64,000 nucleotides of DNA from the NCBI GenBank assembly GCA_014706295.1, contig JACSVZ010000010.1, positions 19,000,501-19,064,500 on the forward strand, in the 5' to 3' direction. This DNA is from Lycocorax pyrrhopterus obiensis (taxonomy: Eukaryota > Chordata > Aves > Passeriformes > Paradisaeidae). The notes beneath the pieces were generated by a model. The model was given only the letters and a program-made list of their open reading frames with translations. It searched no databases and was not told the DNA's origin. Each line of letters starts with the position of its first letter. The stretch's first letter is position 1. Shown in pieces: positions 19,921 to 33,330 of this stretch. A program made the translations under genes and the position numbers.

Positions 19921-22725
19921 CTGCTCAGAACCACAGGGAAATCAATTCACTCAGAATCCCCTCAAACTACTCAGATTTAATTAAATCCCTATTTGTTGAA
20001 GTTGGGAAGAAGGCAGTAGATTCTTGGATCACTGCACCAATTTAAAAACAAAGAAGCAAGTTTTCCCTGCTGTATTTTCATTTTTTCCAGCAGCTTAACC
20101 AGAAGATTGTGACTGCCAATTTGAAAATCAGATAAAAATATGCAAGAAAAGGGTAAGTGATGCAGGGCCACCTGTCACTAATTCAAGGTTTAGCCAAGTG
20201 GACGAGCCTTGCCAGGACTCAGTTTTTACATGTGGCAAGAAAATTAAGCTTTATTGTTGCTGCAGGTAGTATCCTGTAAGGGTGTGCCAGCTCTGCACAG
20301 TTACTTGTGACAAAAAATGGCACTACAGTAAGCAGAAGTTAACTCTGGATCCGAACTAGAAGTTCTGGGAACGGCATGTTTCAGTTTGCATTTGTGTTCC
20401 TGATGCATCAAACTCAAGCCCACCTGGTCTGCCTGGTACGTAGCTAAACCAACATGCTGATTAGGAGTGCAGGAAATTCAAATGCATTACTTTAAAGAGT
20501 GAAATAATACTAAAAATCATTAAAAAACCCCAGATAGCTCTGACCCCCCAGAGTAGGTTTTTGGGCTGTACCATAATAGATACTTTTAATAAATGCCCTG
20601 GGTTCAGCAAACTGCCCTGAAATGGGGATGGGAGAGTCTGTGGTGTGTGATAAGCTTGGCCTAAGCACCTTGAGCTGACGTAAGGTAGGTGCATATTCAG
20701 TGTTTAGAGAGTGAATTAATGGAACTTTCTGTTTGATCTTGAAATTTCAAATTTAAAACACTTAAACTAGAAAACCAGCAACTTCTCCTTGGCCCAGCCT
20801 GGCTTATTTAGGTCTTCCTTGAGGCTCCAATGTCAAACCCATTTTCAGTGCCCATTTATAATTCCACCCTGCCAGGCTGCTGGAACGCGAGTGCGAGGAC
20901 ACCTCTCACTTTACAGTTCCTGTCTCAGAGATGAGCCAGCTCTTCCTGACAGCCCCTGTGTTTACATGCTGCTGCTTGAAGATGTTTGAATCACATAAAA
21001 AGATTTTTAGGGCAGGGTAAGCACAAAAGCTTGTCTCAATGCCTTTTAAAGGGAAAAATGTCAAACTAATGTGAAGCGTAGCACTCATTTGCCAGTGCCC
21101 AGTTGGATGTGCCCTCGTTAATTAAGGAACTGGGGCAGCCTCACAGAGCCAGGCACTGAGCTGTGGGATGCCAGATAGGTGAGTTCTGATTTCAGTGACA
21201 GAAGGGGAACTTGGGTGGAGTTTCTTTAGGACACTTTCAAAGAGCAGTTGCTTGCTTAGATCCCCAAATCAGTTTTGAGGCTGAGCTGTCTGGACTCCCT
21301 CAGGTTTCTCACAAGGACTGCTAAATACTTTCGTTTGCCATTTATAAACAACAGTGGACTTTGAAAATTAAACATTGTTCCATTGTGGAAAGAGAGCTGT
21401 GATATGTCAAGGTTTATAGCATAAACTGAGGACTGGGCAGTCACACCCGAACCATGCAAGAGCTGAACTATTAAAGAAGCCTGAGGTCACAGAATCATTA
21501 AATTTGCACCTCTTCCATGCTGAGCTCAAGGAAAACAGTATGAAGGGGAATAATTTATTGCAAAAATATTAAAAACATTCACCTTGCTCCTGTTCATAGT
21601 TTTGAAACTCATTCTGCTGGCTAAGAGTCCACAGTGCCCTACTGAAGCCATGTTTGAAGTGATGAGTAAGTTCCACTGTAAATGCAGTATTAATGACTTT
21701 AAAAAACAAGGAGTACAAGATAAACCAGAAATTTATCATAAAGATGAGCACAGAAGCTACAGCCACTGTTGGGATATAAAGCAGAGCAGCTGTGTGGTAG
21801 AGCCACTGCAGTGCCACTAAATCCAGTTTAAGGTGTGTGAGTTTACGGTAAGTAAACACTGAGATGCACCATATTAATTTCAGACTCTGTTAATATTCCT
21901 CCTTTCCTGAACTGCCCCTCAGAGCTTTGCTCAAGCCTCACAGTGAGCGTGATGTTGGTTTTGTCTGGCTGCTGAGGAGCAGCAGAATCCCTTAATGCTG
22001 CAATGGGGGCTGGCTCTGGTAACTGGGAACAACCTGCTGGTTCATCAGAACTAATTCCTGCCCCAGCTGTCTCCAGGTTTTCTAACAAGCTGATAGAAAG
22101 CAGAGCGCAGAGGTGTTTTGGTTTCAGGCATAACCCGTGAATTTAAAACACTAAGGTACTTACAGAGTATCAGAGTTCATCTAAGAACAAAATACCTGAG
22201 ACTTTTACATAAACTGGCAACAAGAAAGTGCTGTTTGACCATTTAAAGGCAAACCAACCACTTTTCATCAGGAGAGCTGAGTGGGAGACCAGCAACCCAT
22301 GTCCATGTTGCTTCCTTGAGCACCAAATACCTTAACCACCAGTCTGCTGCTGCTGTGCCAGGAGCCACAAAATGGCTCAATAATTGCTTGGTTAGAGAGT
22401 TTGTTTGCTGAATTGCAGTCTGACTCAGAGGTAGCTTAGAAGAGATTTGCTTCATCTTTTTAATTGTTAGCCATGGCATATAGATTGTGAAATAAAACCA
22501 GTCTGGCTGTTTTAGCAGCTAGCTCTCAGAGAGCAGTCTGAAAACTGAGTATCAGCAGTTACAAAAGATATCAACATCATTCAATCCATTCTTGTTTTAC
22601 ATCCAGAGTAAAAAAAAATTCTAATTTACATAAATAATTTACAACTTCTAGTTTAATTTAGCCAAAATTAAGAGATCTCCATAATTGTGCTACATATTAG
22701 GAATGTTCCAAGCAGCTCAGCTCAC
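19921..22725 (-). other. REC114: REC114 intron 3
   Basis: A 2.8-kb AT-rich intron without a recognised element. It contains a 96-codon minus-strand frame at 21569-21859 with several hydrophobic stretches, which I do not recognise and do not call as a gene. Confidence 0.75.
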
Positions 22726-22809
22726 CTTGGCCTGTGCCCGGAGCAGCAGGCACTCTGCTTTCCTCACTACCTTCAGCCACTTGTGGGAATCAATCAGGGA
22801 AAAGCCTTC
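22726..22809 (-). CDS. REC114: REC114 exon 3: PH-like domain core
   Basis: 28 codons on the minus strand, acceptor TGCTTTATTTCAG and donor AAG|GTGAGCTG, phase 0 on both sides. It encodes EGFSLIDSHKWLKVVRKAEC followed by LLLRAQAK. The F-L-I-D-S-x-K-W-L-K-x-V-R-K pattern is conserved among vertebrate REC114 proteins and forms a central part of the PH-like fold. Confidence 0.93.
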
Positions 22810-24532
22810 CTGAAATAAAGCAGGACACAAGCCGGTGGCAAAGCAAGCAGCAACACCCCGAAGCACATGTTTAAGTTCTGTGATGTAATTAAAGCCCTAA
22901 TGAAGATCAGTCACTGCAGCTGTGCCGTTTCTGTAGCTGTCAAGCAGCTGCCACTGTGGAAGTTTTACCACTCTAGGGATGAAATCCGTAGCTCCAGTAA
23001 CATCACTGTGTCAAAGTATGTTCTAATTTCCATAGCTCTCTACATTTATATTTGTGCATGCTGGGAAAGTCCCTGAAAGCCAGAATAAAGCAGCTGCAGT
23101 CGGAGCTTTGAGTGCTGAAGTTGCCCGGGAGGGCAGCAGAGGGCAGGCGAATCCGGGGAATGGCACAGCCCTTCTTTATCCCAGGCCCGGGGAGGCCTTG
23201 GCTCCAGGTGGCATTCAGGGAACCGAGCAGCAGCTTCGGTAATTGGATAAAGCTGTTTTTATACTCCAGTTGCTTCACTGTCAGTCTCTTCAAACTCGAC
23301 AGACTGCTCAGCCTCCTGTAAAAACACCCCAGGAAGGTGAAAACATCACAAAACAACTCCAAGGCAACGGACTGTGTCTCCCAAGGCACTCTGAGCCATT
23401 ACTTAGCAAAGTCCAGGGGAAAAACCTGAACAATTAATGAATTTTAGGGCAGGGAGGAAACCAGGAACTTGTTTTATCCAAAGTCACAATACTTTTAATG
23501 ACCAAGGGCTTTAGCCCAGGCTGCTTTCCAGGGGTCCTAAGGGTCAAACCCCACAAGTCATGTCCATCCTGGAGGGCCAGCAGTGTTTGCCACAGTCACC
23601 ATCCATCTTAGATGGGTCGAGGCTGGAAAACCATCTGCCATTCTGTTTTGGAACAGGAATCACCTCAGTGACTCTGCTCCTTCACTGTGCTGGCGCTGGC
23701 TTTACAGTCTCATGCAGCAACTGCATGCAGATTTTTAACTGCACTTTTACAGAGGAATCTCTCAAAAGCTGTGAAGAGCTGAACCAAAGGCAGACTGGAT
23801 CACAGACATCTGCTACGACAGACTCCAGAATGTCAGCCAGCAGGGAAGTACCATTCCCAAGAGATCTGGAGTCAGAGGGAGAAAAGAATTTCCCTGTGCA
23901 CTGTTAAAGCAGGTGCTGACAGCAGGAAAGAGGGGCCAGTCCCTTGCAGTGTCTGTCTGCACTGAACACACTCCAAGTGCCCTAAGGCAGGACTTGCTAA
24001 GCAGGAAAGGCCCAAAGGTCAAAACAACAGGGAGATCTCGCCTGGTGAGCGATGGGGAGAGGTGGAGCCAAGTCCCAAAATGCTGTCAGTGAAGCAATTC
24101 TAAACCATTCCTTCACTAGGCCACTTTAACTTGTGGCTTGCGCTTGGTCTGTTCATTTCAAGTAGTTTCTGTTTTGGAGACACACCAACTGTTTATTTAA
24201 ATATAGCTGTTCCCATATTCAGTCTGGTTTTACAGTGTTTTTCCTTTCACTGGAGATGAAGGTTGAACAAATGTTGTCTCCTTAGAATAATAGCTGTTTT
24301 CAAAGAAATCATAAAAGGCAGTCACTGTTTAACTTTCCTACCAACTCATTTATTTTATTGATGTTTCCCAGGTTCTTTTATATGTCCTGTTTCTGAGGTA
24401 AAACAAGTGGGGACAAACAGCATTTGGAATTTTTATTTATGTACTCCTGATTATCCAACCCCAACCCCCAAATTTGATTTAACTGAAATTTAAGTTTAAC
24501 CACTTTATTTTAAACACCATTGTCCCTGTATT

Positions 24533-24678
24533 CACAGAATCCCAGCCTGGTTTGGGGTGGAAGGGACCTTAGAGCTCACCCAGTGCCACCCCTTGCCATG
24601 GGCAGGGACACCTTCCACTGTCCCAGGGTGCTCAGAGCCCTGTCCAGCCTGGCCTGGGGCACTCCAGGCCTGGAGCAG
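24533..24678 (-). mobile_element. CR1 LINE 3' end
   Basis: Reverse-orientation CR1 tail: CACAGAATCCCAGCCTGGTT, GGGTGGAAGGGACCTTAGAG, GGGCAGGGACACCTTCCACT and CCTGTCCAGCCTGGCCTGGG. Confidence 0.9.
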
Positions 24679-27580
24679 TGCACATGAAATCAGGTGGATG
24701 AATTCAGAGCAACAAGAAGGAAGAGGACAATAAATGTGTCCCCTGAGCCACGCTTGAAGCCATGAGCATCTCTGCCACCACCCAGGAGGCGGGCATGGGG
24801 CAGAGCCTGGGAAGTGCAAGGCAATATATTGAGATTGCAGTCCATGTGCCTTTCCAGAGGTGATGGATTGACTCTCGACGTGCTCTGGACATGGGCAGGG
24901 ACACAGAAAAAAGCAGCGTTCCCTCTGGATTGGTGCTGCCACCACGCTGCCAGAGCAGGGAACAGAGCAGCTGCTCCCTGTTCCCTAGAGCAGGCAGCAT
25001 CCAGGGCTGCTAGAGTCAGCTGGGCAGGGGCAAAGCCAGATGGCAGTGCAAGATTAATCAGCATATCCCCAAAACGCAGCCTGGAACGGGGCAGGGACAC
25101 AAGAGCCCAAATGTTCATCGTGTGAAGAGAGAAATGGCAGCACTTTCCTAAGTTTGGTCATCAATGTTCAGTTAGGCACATACTCCTGTTGTTCTCCACT
25201 TGTAACAAAAGTGGGGTAAAGGAAGACTGTTTCCTACATCTGTGACCAAAATTTAAGTTTCTCACAGGGAGGACTGAGTGGAATTAAGCTGAAGGAGAAA
25301 ACAAAGCAAGATGTTTCCCAAATGTTTTGGAAGCAGGCAAGATGTGACCACATCTGCCATGAGGCACGAGCCAGAAATGCTGATCCAGCCTCACAGCCAT
25401 CGAGTCCAGCACTGATTGGGAAATACTTCTGTTCTGACTTCACATTTCAGCATTCAGAAACCTGCTGTGTAATGAGGGCTGTGAGCTGTGGTGGAAGGTA
25501 TTGTGTGTGATTTATGAATATTTTTTATTGTATCATCTAGAAACCCTGTGGTGCTAAACAACACAGGAATAGATTATGTATTTTTTGTTAGTCTGCAACC
25601 CTATCTGATCTGAAAATTACTCCATATCTAAGAAATGTTATTTGTGTAGCAGCTCAGCTATGCTGGCTTGCATTAGTTAGCTTGGATTCACTCATGCACG
25701 ACCCAGATGTTTTCAAACAAAACTCTGTGTAAACAATAGTTTAAGAGGAAAAGCTTTTTTTTTGGTCACAAACATGACCTAATCTGCCCTTAAATTACAA
25801 CCAGTATTAAAAAAAGACAATCTAAACCCCAGAATGCTACAGAGAGATACATTCTCCAGGTTGGGCTGCCTCTTCTAGCAGGCCCATGAAATGCAAATAC
25901 AGCAGTTTGTTCTCCAAGTTCACAGTTCGAAGGAAGGTGTGCATTGTATCAGGTTATGGATTAAGGACTCAGCTGGGTATCCCACAGCCTGGGAATGTGC
26001 ATTTGCAAGGAAGGATGAGGTCAGCTTGAGAGGAAAGGAGTTTTACTGTATGAATTAATAGTGCCCAGCTGCCAGGGTGCATGGCTGGCTGGCAGAAGAG
26101 AAAAGCTACAGGCCTCGGACAACATCCTGCTTGCCCCACTGTGACACAGGCTGGGCAGCACCACTGGACACAATTCCCTGGAAAACAGAGCAATCTACTT
26201 CCCAGGTTTCCAGGGAGGCACCTGAGACAGTTCCTTAACCCTTTCCTTTCCCAAGGTAAGGTACCACTGCACAAGCAGGCAGCAAACCTGGCGCAGCCTC
26301 GCTCACGGAGCCTTGGCAGGGCCGAAGGAGGGATTTGGGAAAGCGCTTCTGTGGGAAGGGCGGGATGCTGCGCTGAGCACCCTGCCAGCTCCTGCAATGC
26401 TCACCAAACCTCCAGGGACGGGTCACATAACCTGCCACCCTTCCCAGGCAGAGAGGGCACTGCCCACCTGTGTCACCCTGTCCAGAGCTCCACACTCTGG
26501 GGCTGCTCACCACACTGGGCACAGAGTAATTTTCCCTACCTAGGTTTAAAGTGTGCTACGTCAAGCTCAAATAGCCACATTTTTGACCTGTGATACTGTG
26601 GGTATTAGTACAATTTAACATTTATACTGCATAACACCTTGCTTATTCATGGAAGTGCCTAATTTGGCACCAGAGCAATGGTAATGTTATTTCCAGGTGT
26701 CCCCACAAAACAGAACCAAGATACTGGAGTTGCAAGGACTGTTATTAACCATTCTCTCAGGAGACAGGAAAAATAAAGATGTGTGAGCAGGCAGACAGAA
26801 AAAGCTTGTGAATTATGTTCAAGAATTACACAGAGCATTAAAGAACAGGCAAAACTCAGATGCTTTCAGAAAACAACCAAAATCAGAGAAGGTGTTTACA
26901 GGTAAGTGGTGATCAGTGGTGATCACTTTAATAAGGATTTTGTTATTAATAGGTTATTATAATAAAAAAAACCTGCACATGCTTGAAACATGACATAGAT
27001 TCTAAATCAAATGTTTACATATATCTGAAAAATAGCAATTTTTAACTCCTTGCCTTCCCAAAAGAGAATGTGAGTTGCCGTTTTACACTTTTTTCCTAGA
27101 ATAAGCAGTTTTCTATTTAAAAAGTAAAAATTCTTCATTAATGACTGTGGAATGAAGTTGTGAAAATTAAGCTTCTAACATAATTTCACTCCAGTCTTCA
27201 TTATTACCTTGTAACACACCTGGAAGTAGAAATTTTTGTATGTATTTCCAATATCTAAGTAAGGCCAGAACCATCAGGTTTGATTTCTGCTGTATGAGCT
27301 GTCTTGAAAACTGAGTCAAGATCAGAAGAGCCAACATGAATTAAAAAAGAATAAAAATCCCCAAACAAGACAACATGCAGAGTGAAGGAAGCACAAAGTT
27401 GTCCCTGCAAACATCTCCAACCCTAACAATCAAGGCAGGCAGACAGGAGTAAGGAATAAAAGGATGTTAATCTCTGCATGATCCTTTTTTTCCCCTCAAT
27501 CTCTTAGACCCGCCAATCTTGCTCTTAAGCCTGTTTGATTGTGGCAGGGAACACACGAGGGCTGGACTCATTAACCAGAG

Positions 27581-28075
27581 TGCTCTGTGTGCCCACAGGC
27601 AGGGAAGCTGAAGGAGGAGGTGATGCCTTATCAGGCCTCCTAGACACAGAGACCAGACAGAGTAAAGGAACAAAAGTAGGGATTTATTTGAAGGGCCTTC
27701 AAGGTACACCCTGGGGAGCCAGAGGCTGTTGCCAAGATGGACCCCAAGATGGAAAACAGGTCACGAGTTTTCCACACTTTTATAAGTTTGGTTCATTTGC
27801 ATATCAGGGTCAATTCTCTAATTAAAACCCCAGTTAAATGATGTAATTCCCCTTAGCTACCCCCCCTTCAGAGACTCCTTGGTTTACACCCCTTGGGCTC
27901 AGGATGGTCCAGGTGTCCTTGAAGAGCAGTCCGGAGAGGCTTTGTTGTGTCTAACTGGCATGAGAGAGCAGAAAGTAACAGGCTACAAGAAGGTTCAAAG
28001 TTGCACACTAAGCAGTGCAGAGTTTAAAAAATATAAAAGTTAAAACCTAAGGCATCAGAGGAAATACAGGACACA
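27581..28075 (-). mobile_element. Probable solo LTR, sense to REC114
   Basis: Read on the minus strand this stretch has the order expected of an LTR promoter and poly(A) unit: an octamer ATGCAAAT (27795-27802), a TATA box TATAAAAG (27777-27784), and AATAAA (27683-27688) about 95 bases later. The suggested ends read TGTGTCC...CAGAGCA and are flanked by a 5-bp CAGAG (+ strand: 27576-27580 and 28076-28080). The terminal inverted repeat is weak and five matching bases could be chance, so limits are tentative. No gag, pol or env reading frame is present. Confidence 0.45.
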
Positions 28076-28484
28076 CAGAGCCACCCCTGGGGGGACTCAG
28101 CAACCAAAGAATGGCTTTGGCCAAAGTGCAAGCACTGGGTGCAGGAGCAGGTTTTAAGATGGGCACAGACCACTGACAGCAAAGGCAAGTCCCTACCTCA
28201 GGACAAACCTCGATACTTCAGAGTGACAACCTGAATTGTTTTGGGGTTTTTCCTAAACTACACAACAGCGACACTTGTCCAGGGACACAGAGAGGGGCAC
28301 TGGATGCTCAGGGATGAGCTGGCTAAAGCTCTTCAGGGCATCCCAATAACGTATTCTTTCATTTCCAGTATAAAACGTGTACTTCCCCAGATCGATACCA
28401 CACATTAAACTCTAGGGTAAATACGCTTCATTAACAGACATCACTAATCTTAAATATTCTAAGAGCTGGGTTTAGGAGAATTGA

Positions 28485-28614
28485 GGGGAAAGGAAAGGAA
28501 AGGAAAGGAAAGGAAAGGAAAGGGAAAAGGGAAAAGGGAAAAGGGAAAAGGGAAAAGGGAAGAGTTGCTAAGGGAAAAGGGAAAAGGGAAAAGGGAAAAG
28601 GGAAAAGGGAAAAG
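28485..28614. repeat. Compound purine microsatellite (GGAAA)n/(GGGAAAA)n
   Basis: About 130 bp nearly all purine on the + strand: about eight GGAAA units, then GGGAAAA units in two blocks split by GAGTTGCTAA. In the REC114 transcript it is a long C/U tract. Confidence 0.95.
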
Positions 28615-30669
28615 CCCTTGACATGAACCACAAATGGGAAAGCTGATGCAGAAGGCTACTCAGCTTGTCCAAAACAATCACATCAACAGCACATGTTGAA
28701 ATAAACAAAGTGAAATTGAGATTTTTGAACTACGATTGTGGTACTAAATAAGTCAACAAAACTTTAATAAAAGAACAATCTTCTGCAGCTTTGCAGTGCT
28801 CTACCACAAAGCAGCATTAGCAACCTGCTCGCTCCCCAGGTTTCTGTCAGGAGCCCTCATTTATTGCAGAGGGACCATCTCTGCCCAAGGCACTGCTGTG
28901 AATCTCATCTCCAAAATTTGGTGCCTGGGTTTCAGGCGTTGCAAAGAGAGCATCAGGAACATGAGAATGCCTGCTGAATGCTTGCCTAATTAATGAGTTA
29001 GAATCTACTGTACCCTAAGCACTGGTAGCTTATTAGAAGTCATGAGGGGACCAGGAGGGCACTAAGGACATTTAGTCTACACTTCGAAAGATCAGGTCAC
29101 AAATCAATTACTCTGGATTAATTTTATCCTATTAAGTAAGTCCTCGTCACAAATTCAATTTGTTTAATTTGTAGGATATTATGAATTCTAGCACCAGAAA
29201 TAATTGCACCGAATAAAACACCAAAATATAATTTTCATGATGTGTTGATACAGAGGGGAAAGGAAATAAGAGTTGTGGTAAATGGAACATGATGTATCTT
29301 GATTATGGCCCGAAATTAACAGAGATGCTGTTGAGATATTCCTGTAAAATTCCACTGACTACGGTATACAAGAATGAGGTTTTTCTACCATCAAATATGC
29401 AGTCTGTTAGGCAACACTGCAGCAAAAACAGGTCCTAAAAATACATTATGTAATTCAATTCCAAATGAAGAATTTGGTTTAAAAAGAAATAAAACAAATC
29501 AAAACACCCTTTAATTTGCATTACGCATCAGGGATTTTTATGTTCCATGCTCTGAAGTTCCATTTACCCTCCTCTTCATTCCATTACACAAGGAATAGAT
29601 GATATTTTGAAAGGAAAACAGTTGTTTCTGTATTTATTTAAAAAAAACCAGTTAGGATATGTGAGTATTTTATTGCTATTTTATAAATATTGTTCTTAGA
29701 AACTGATCATAGAAGAGTCAGTGGACTCTAAGGAAAAGGTTTCTTAGCTTTCCTGCTTAAAGAAAATTAAAAGGACTAAGAGAATACGTGAGTACACCCA
29801 TCATAGAGAATATTTTGATAGCAATCAGAAACACTTGATTATTGTTCCTACTGTGGATATTAATGCAGCCATCAGCAAAACAGAAATTCCCTTCTCTTCA
29901 CAACTCTTTCAGTTTTGTGCAAAAGTTGTTCATAGGTGAAAAACGCAAAAAAAATCCTTTTATTATTCATCAACGAAAATTTTACAAAATCCAGGTTCTG
30001 CACGTTGAGAAGGAAATGTGTCCCTGTGACACAGATCTTGTGCCTTGCCCTGTTCCTGTGCAGAGGTACAAAGCTACAGTAATTGTTATCCAGTTCCCTC
30101 AAACCCAGGAGCCTGGAGCACATCAAAAGGGCTGAAAAGCAGGGATTAGGAGACAGATCAAAAGACAAGACATACACAATTTAAAGGATGCAGTTCCAAC
30201 ACAGCACAAAACAGTTCTGTGAGTATGTAAGAGGGAATTTCAATGCAAGTAAGGCAGCACACGGGTGTGGGAGGACACCTTGGCAATCCAAAGGACACAG
30301 CCCAGCCCAGGCCAGCAAGAGGAAATGGGAGCACAAGTAAAATCATGCCAACAGTTGCAGCATTCCATCAAAGTTGATCCATTTCCCCTGGAGCAGAAGT
30401 TGTGCGTTATCCCCTCTGACAGAATGTCCAGGATAATGGACCCCCAGTGAGTGGATCTGGTGTGTGACAGGCTCCAAGCACGGTCTGTACTTAGTCGTGC
30501 AAAGCCTGGTTAAATATTGTGACAGGTTTGTGACAGTGCTGACAGCTGGGGACTGGAGGGAGATGGAACCACTGAGATTAACCATTTCTGATGATTTCTG
30601 CAGCAAAAATACAGCCTGAGCAGCACTGCAAGTTGGTTTGTTGTTACGCGGCCTCTCAGGAAGGAGTCT

Positions 30670-30824
30670 GCAAAATGCCCCATCCCTGGAAGCGCTCAAG
30701 AACAGGCTGGATGGAGCTCTGAGCACCCTGGGACAGTGGAAGGTGTCCCTGACCATGGCAGGGGGTGGCACTGGATGGGCTTTAAGGTCCCTTCCAACCC
30801 AAACCGTTCTGGGATTCTATGAAA
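30670..30824 (+). mobile_element. CR1 LINE 3' end with intact terminus
   Basis: Contains CCATCCCTGGAAGCGCTCAA, GGACAGTGGAAGGTGTCCCT, GGGCTTTAAGGTCCCTTCCA and ends GGGATTCTATGA, the typical CR1 terminal ATTCTATGA. Confidence 0.92.
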
Positions 30825-32753
30825 ACGAGCAGAGTGGGTATTTCGTGGGGTTTTCAGCCACTCAGGTATGTTTAAGAGGACAAGTGGGAGGCCTGCAGCT
30901 GGTCCAGGCTCAGAAATACACACAGTGCCAGTTCATACCAGTGCCTCTCCCACCAGCTGAGTCCTGCATGCACAGAACACACCTGCAGCACCAGCCCAAA
31001 TACACCTGCTCAAAGAGGTGCACCCAAAGCAGTCCACAGGCTGTAAAACCAACTTTGTATAACTTTTAACAACTTCTCTCTAAATGTTGGTGTGTCAACT
31101 TTAAGGTTGGCATAGAAGCATTGCCAAAATAAATGTTCAAAAAAAACCAAAACAACTTTTTTTTTTCTTTTGAACTCTCAGTACTATATTTTGGTCACAT
31201 CTATCAAGCATGTCTGTTCCACCTCTCCTGCACTATGTGATAGCTCCCGCAGTATCTCACTGTCTCTCAGAAGCTGGAACAGTCCTGACAGATCCCAGAA
31301 AATTCCTCATCTGGCATTTCATGCAAAGCAGCTGCCTGAAAGCTTCACTAGCCACTAAACACACGAGCTGCAATAAAGTGCTTTTCTCAGCCAAGTTTTT
31401 AGAAGCTTTTCTGATCCCTCATCCTTTCCGACAGCACACTTTTATCTGCCCTGTTACTTGCCAGATTCAGCCTTTGCCAGGCGAGTCTTTGGAGGGCTGC
31501 AGCTTTGGGTTGTGCCTCTTTTGCTCTTCAGTTAGTTATTAAAAGTTGCTGTGAGCTCTTGTACGGTTATTTCAAGGACTTCTACAGTAACATCGGTTAC
31601 TGGTCACTAACAGGTACAGCCACTGGGAACAGGAGCATCCTGCACCGAATCAATCGTTCCAAGCAGAATTTGGTAAGGCATGGCAGCAAGTCTCATTCCC
31701 ATCTGCATTTTCAATACTTCTTTCCTTTTTCTTATTCAACACAACTGCTAAAATACTTTCCACGGTCCCTTTTTACCTTGTCCTCACTGAGGGCCATCCA
31801 CAGTAACAGCTGTCAGCTCATGCATTAACTATTCAATATTCCTAACACACAGGCCAAAAAATTCAAGGGTATCTGTGGTTCTCCCCTATACTTAAATTTC
31901 TATAAGTTTAAGACCCTTTAAGAGGCACAGTAAAAACTAATTTATAAGCTTATACATATTTAAAGCTGCAACGCAGTCTCTTACACATTCTATTAAAAAA
32001 GCTTTGTTATCTTCATACTGCAGCATCTTGCAGTGGTTTGTAATACCTTTCTAACGTGTTTATCAGCCAGTTCCTACTCGCTATCACCACTGGGTACTGG
32101 TGATGTGCACTGAACACACTTCATTCCACCTTCCAGCAAGGTCTTCTATGTCACGAGCAGCAAACCCACTCCTTCTAGACAGTCTCCCTTTTGGTGTCAT
32201 TGTGAAATCTTTAGTTTAGTAGCTGGTTATGCTTAAGCAAGTGCAGGCTACAGGGAAACCAGCTGAAAAGTCTGAATTTTGTCTTCAAGGATGTATGTTG
32301 TATGTTAAATATCATCATCCAACATAGAATATAAAAGCCTTTTGATAAACCAGATTGTCAAACCAAAATACTAGCAGGTCATTGGCAAGAAATCAGCTGG
32401 ACCATATAACAAATTACAGTTTTATTTATTTCTAAACAGTGTATTTTTCTGTTTTCTTAGTCAGAAGAGTCAAGAAAAAAACCCAAATATCTTTCAACAT
32501 CAGCAACACTTAGCATTACCTCTTAATCTAGATTTTTAGAACCACAGAAGAAATGCCGATCCTCAGCAGGAAATGATGCATCTAGCATTATTCTGAGAAA
32601 TGTGAAAGGAAAGCAGCACATAAGAATTACCATGAGCAAAATAAAATTGACAGTTCCCACTCAGTGGGAGAGAAGATGAAGCTGAGAAAAGAAACGAAGT
32701 TAATACTGATGGTAACAGGAAGGAGAAATGTTCTTTATACATGACAAACTTAC

Positions 32754-32843
32754 CAGCACTGTTCGCCCTTGGGAAATAAAGAAATGGCCAGACACCACAA
32801 TGGTAAGGACAAGAGGGCCTGATTCTTCATTTGATTCAAAGAC
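32754..32843 (-). CDS. REC114: REC114 exon 2: PH-like domain strands
   Basis: 30 codons on the minus strand between CTTTTTAAAG and CTG|GTAAGTTTG, phase 0. It encodes VFESNEESGPLVLTIVVSGH followed by FFISQGRTVL, one of the best conserved stretches of vertebrate REC114, corresponding to the alternating beta strands of the PH-like domain. Identification is firm. Confidence 0.95.
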
Positions 32844-33330
32844 CTTTAAAAAGACAGACAAAGGAAAATCTGGCCCTGCAAGCACAGAATCTACAATTCC
32901 CATTTCTAGTGCCAAATAAAAGGTCTCAAAGGTCACTGTTAGAAGCAGGTGTGTAAATCACGTCTCACTAATGCAACTTGCCCTCCACTCCCACAGACAG
33001 GAGGCACATTAAATGATTTTTTCACTAATTACAGCTCCATAAACAGATTTAGCTACTTTAAACAACCCTCTGGGTTCTTCTGCCTTGATCTCTAGATTTT
33101 AATACCACAGGTTGCTGCTGAATGAAGGAATAAAAAAAAAAAGTGGGCCACTAACTATGCTACCTCTGATGTGTTGTCATTAATAATTCATGAAGCAAAA
33201 TCTCTCCCGATTCCTTCTTTAGCTCTGGACTTGCAAAAAGACACCTGAAAGGCCTCATTTATTCGTGTCTACCCCACAGCAGAGCCAGTTACCGCACACC
33301 GCCCCGCCACCCTCCCCGCGCCGCCGGCAC
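32844..33330 (-). other. REC114: REC114 intron 1
   Basis: A 487-bp intron, GTGCCG donor and TTTTTAAAG acceptor. AT-rich on the exon-2 side and entering the CpG island on the exon-1 side. Confidence 0.8.

Larger units (their letters stand above)
22810..32753 (-). other. REC114: REC114 intron 2, 9.9 kb
   Basis: Largest REC114 intron. It contains a CR1 3' end on the minus strand (24533-24678), a probable LTR in the same direction as the gene (27581-28075), a purine-rich compound microsatellite (28485-28614) and a CR1 3' end on the plus strand (30670-30824). The joined product across it reads RTVL|EGFSL, continuous with known REC114, so no exon is expected inside. Confidence 0.8.

Noticed and set aside
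21569..21859. 96-codon minus frame with hydrophobic runs in REC114 intron 3
   Set aside because: No recognisable family, no matching splice sites joining REC114 in frame; likely chance in AT-rich DNA.
23003..23389. Possible extra REC114 exon upstream of exon 3
   Set aside because: Exon 2 to exon 3 already joins in frame into a continuous conserved sequence; the translation here is unlike REC114.
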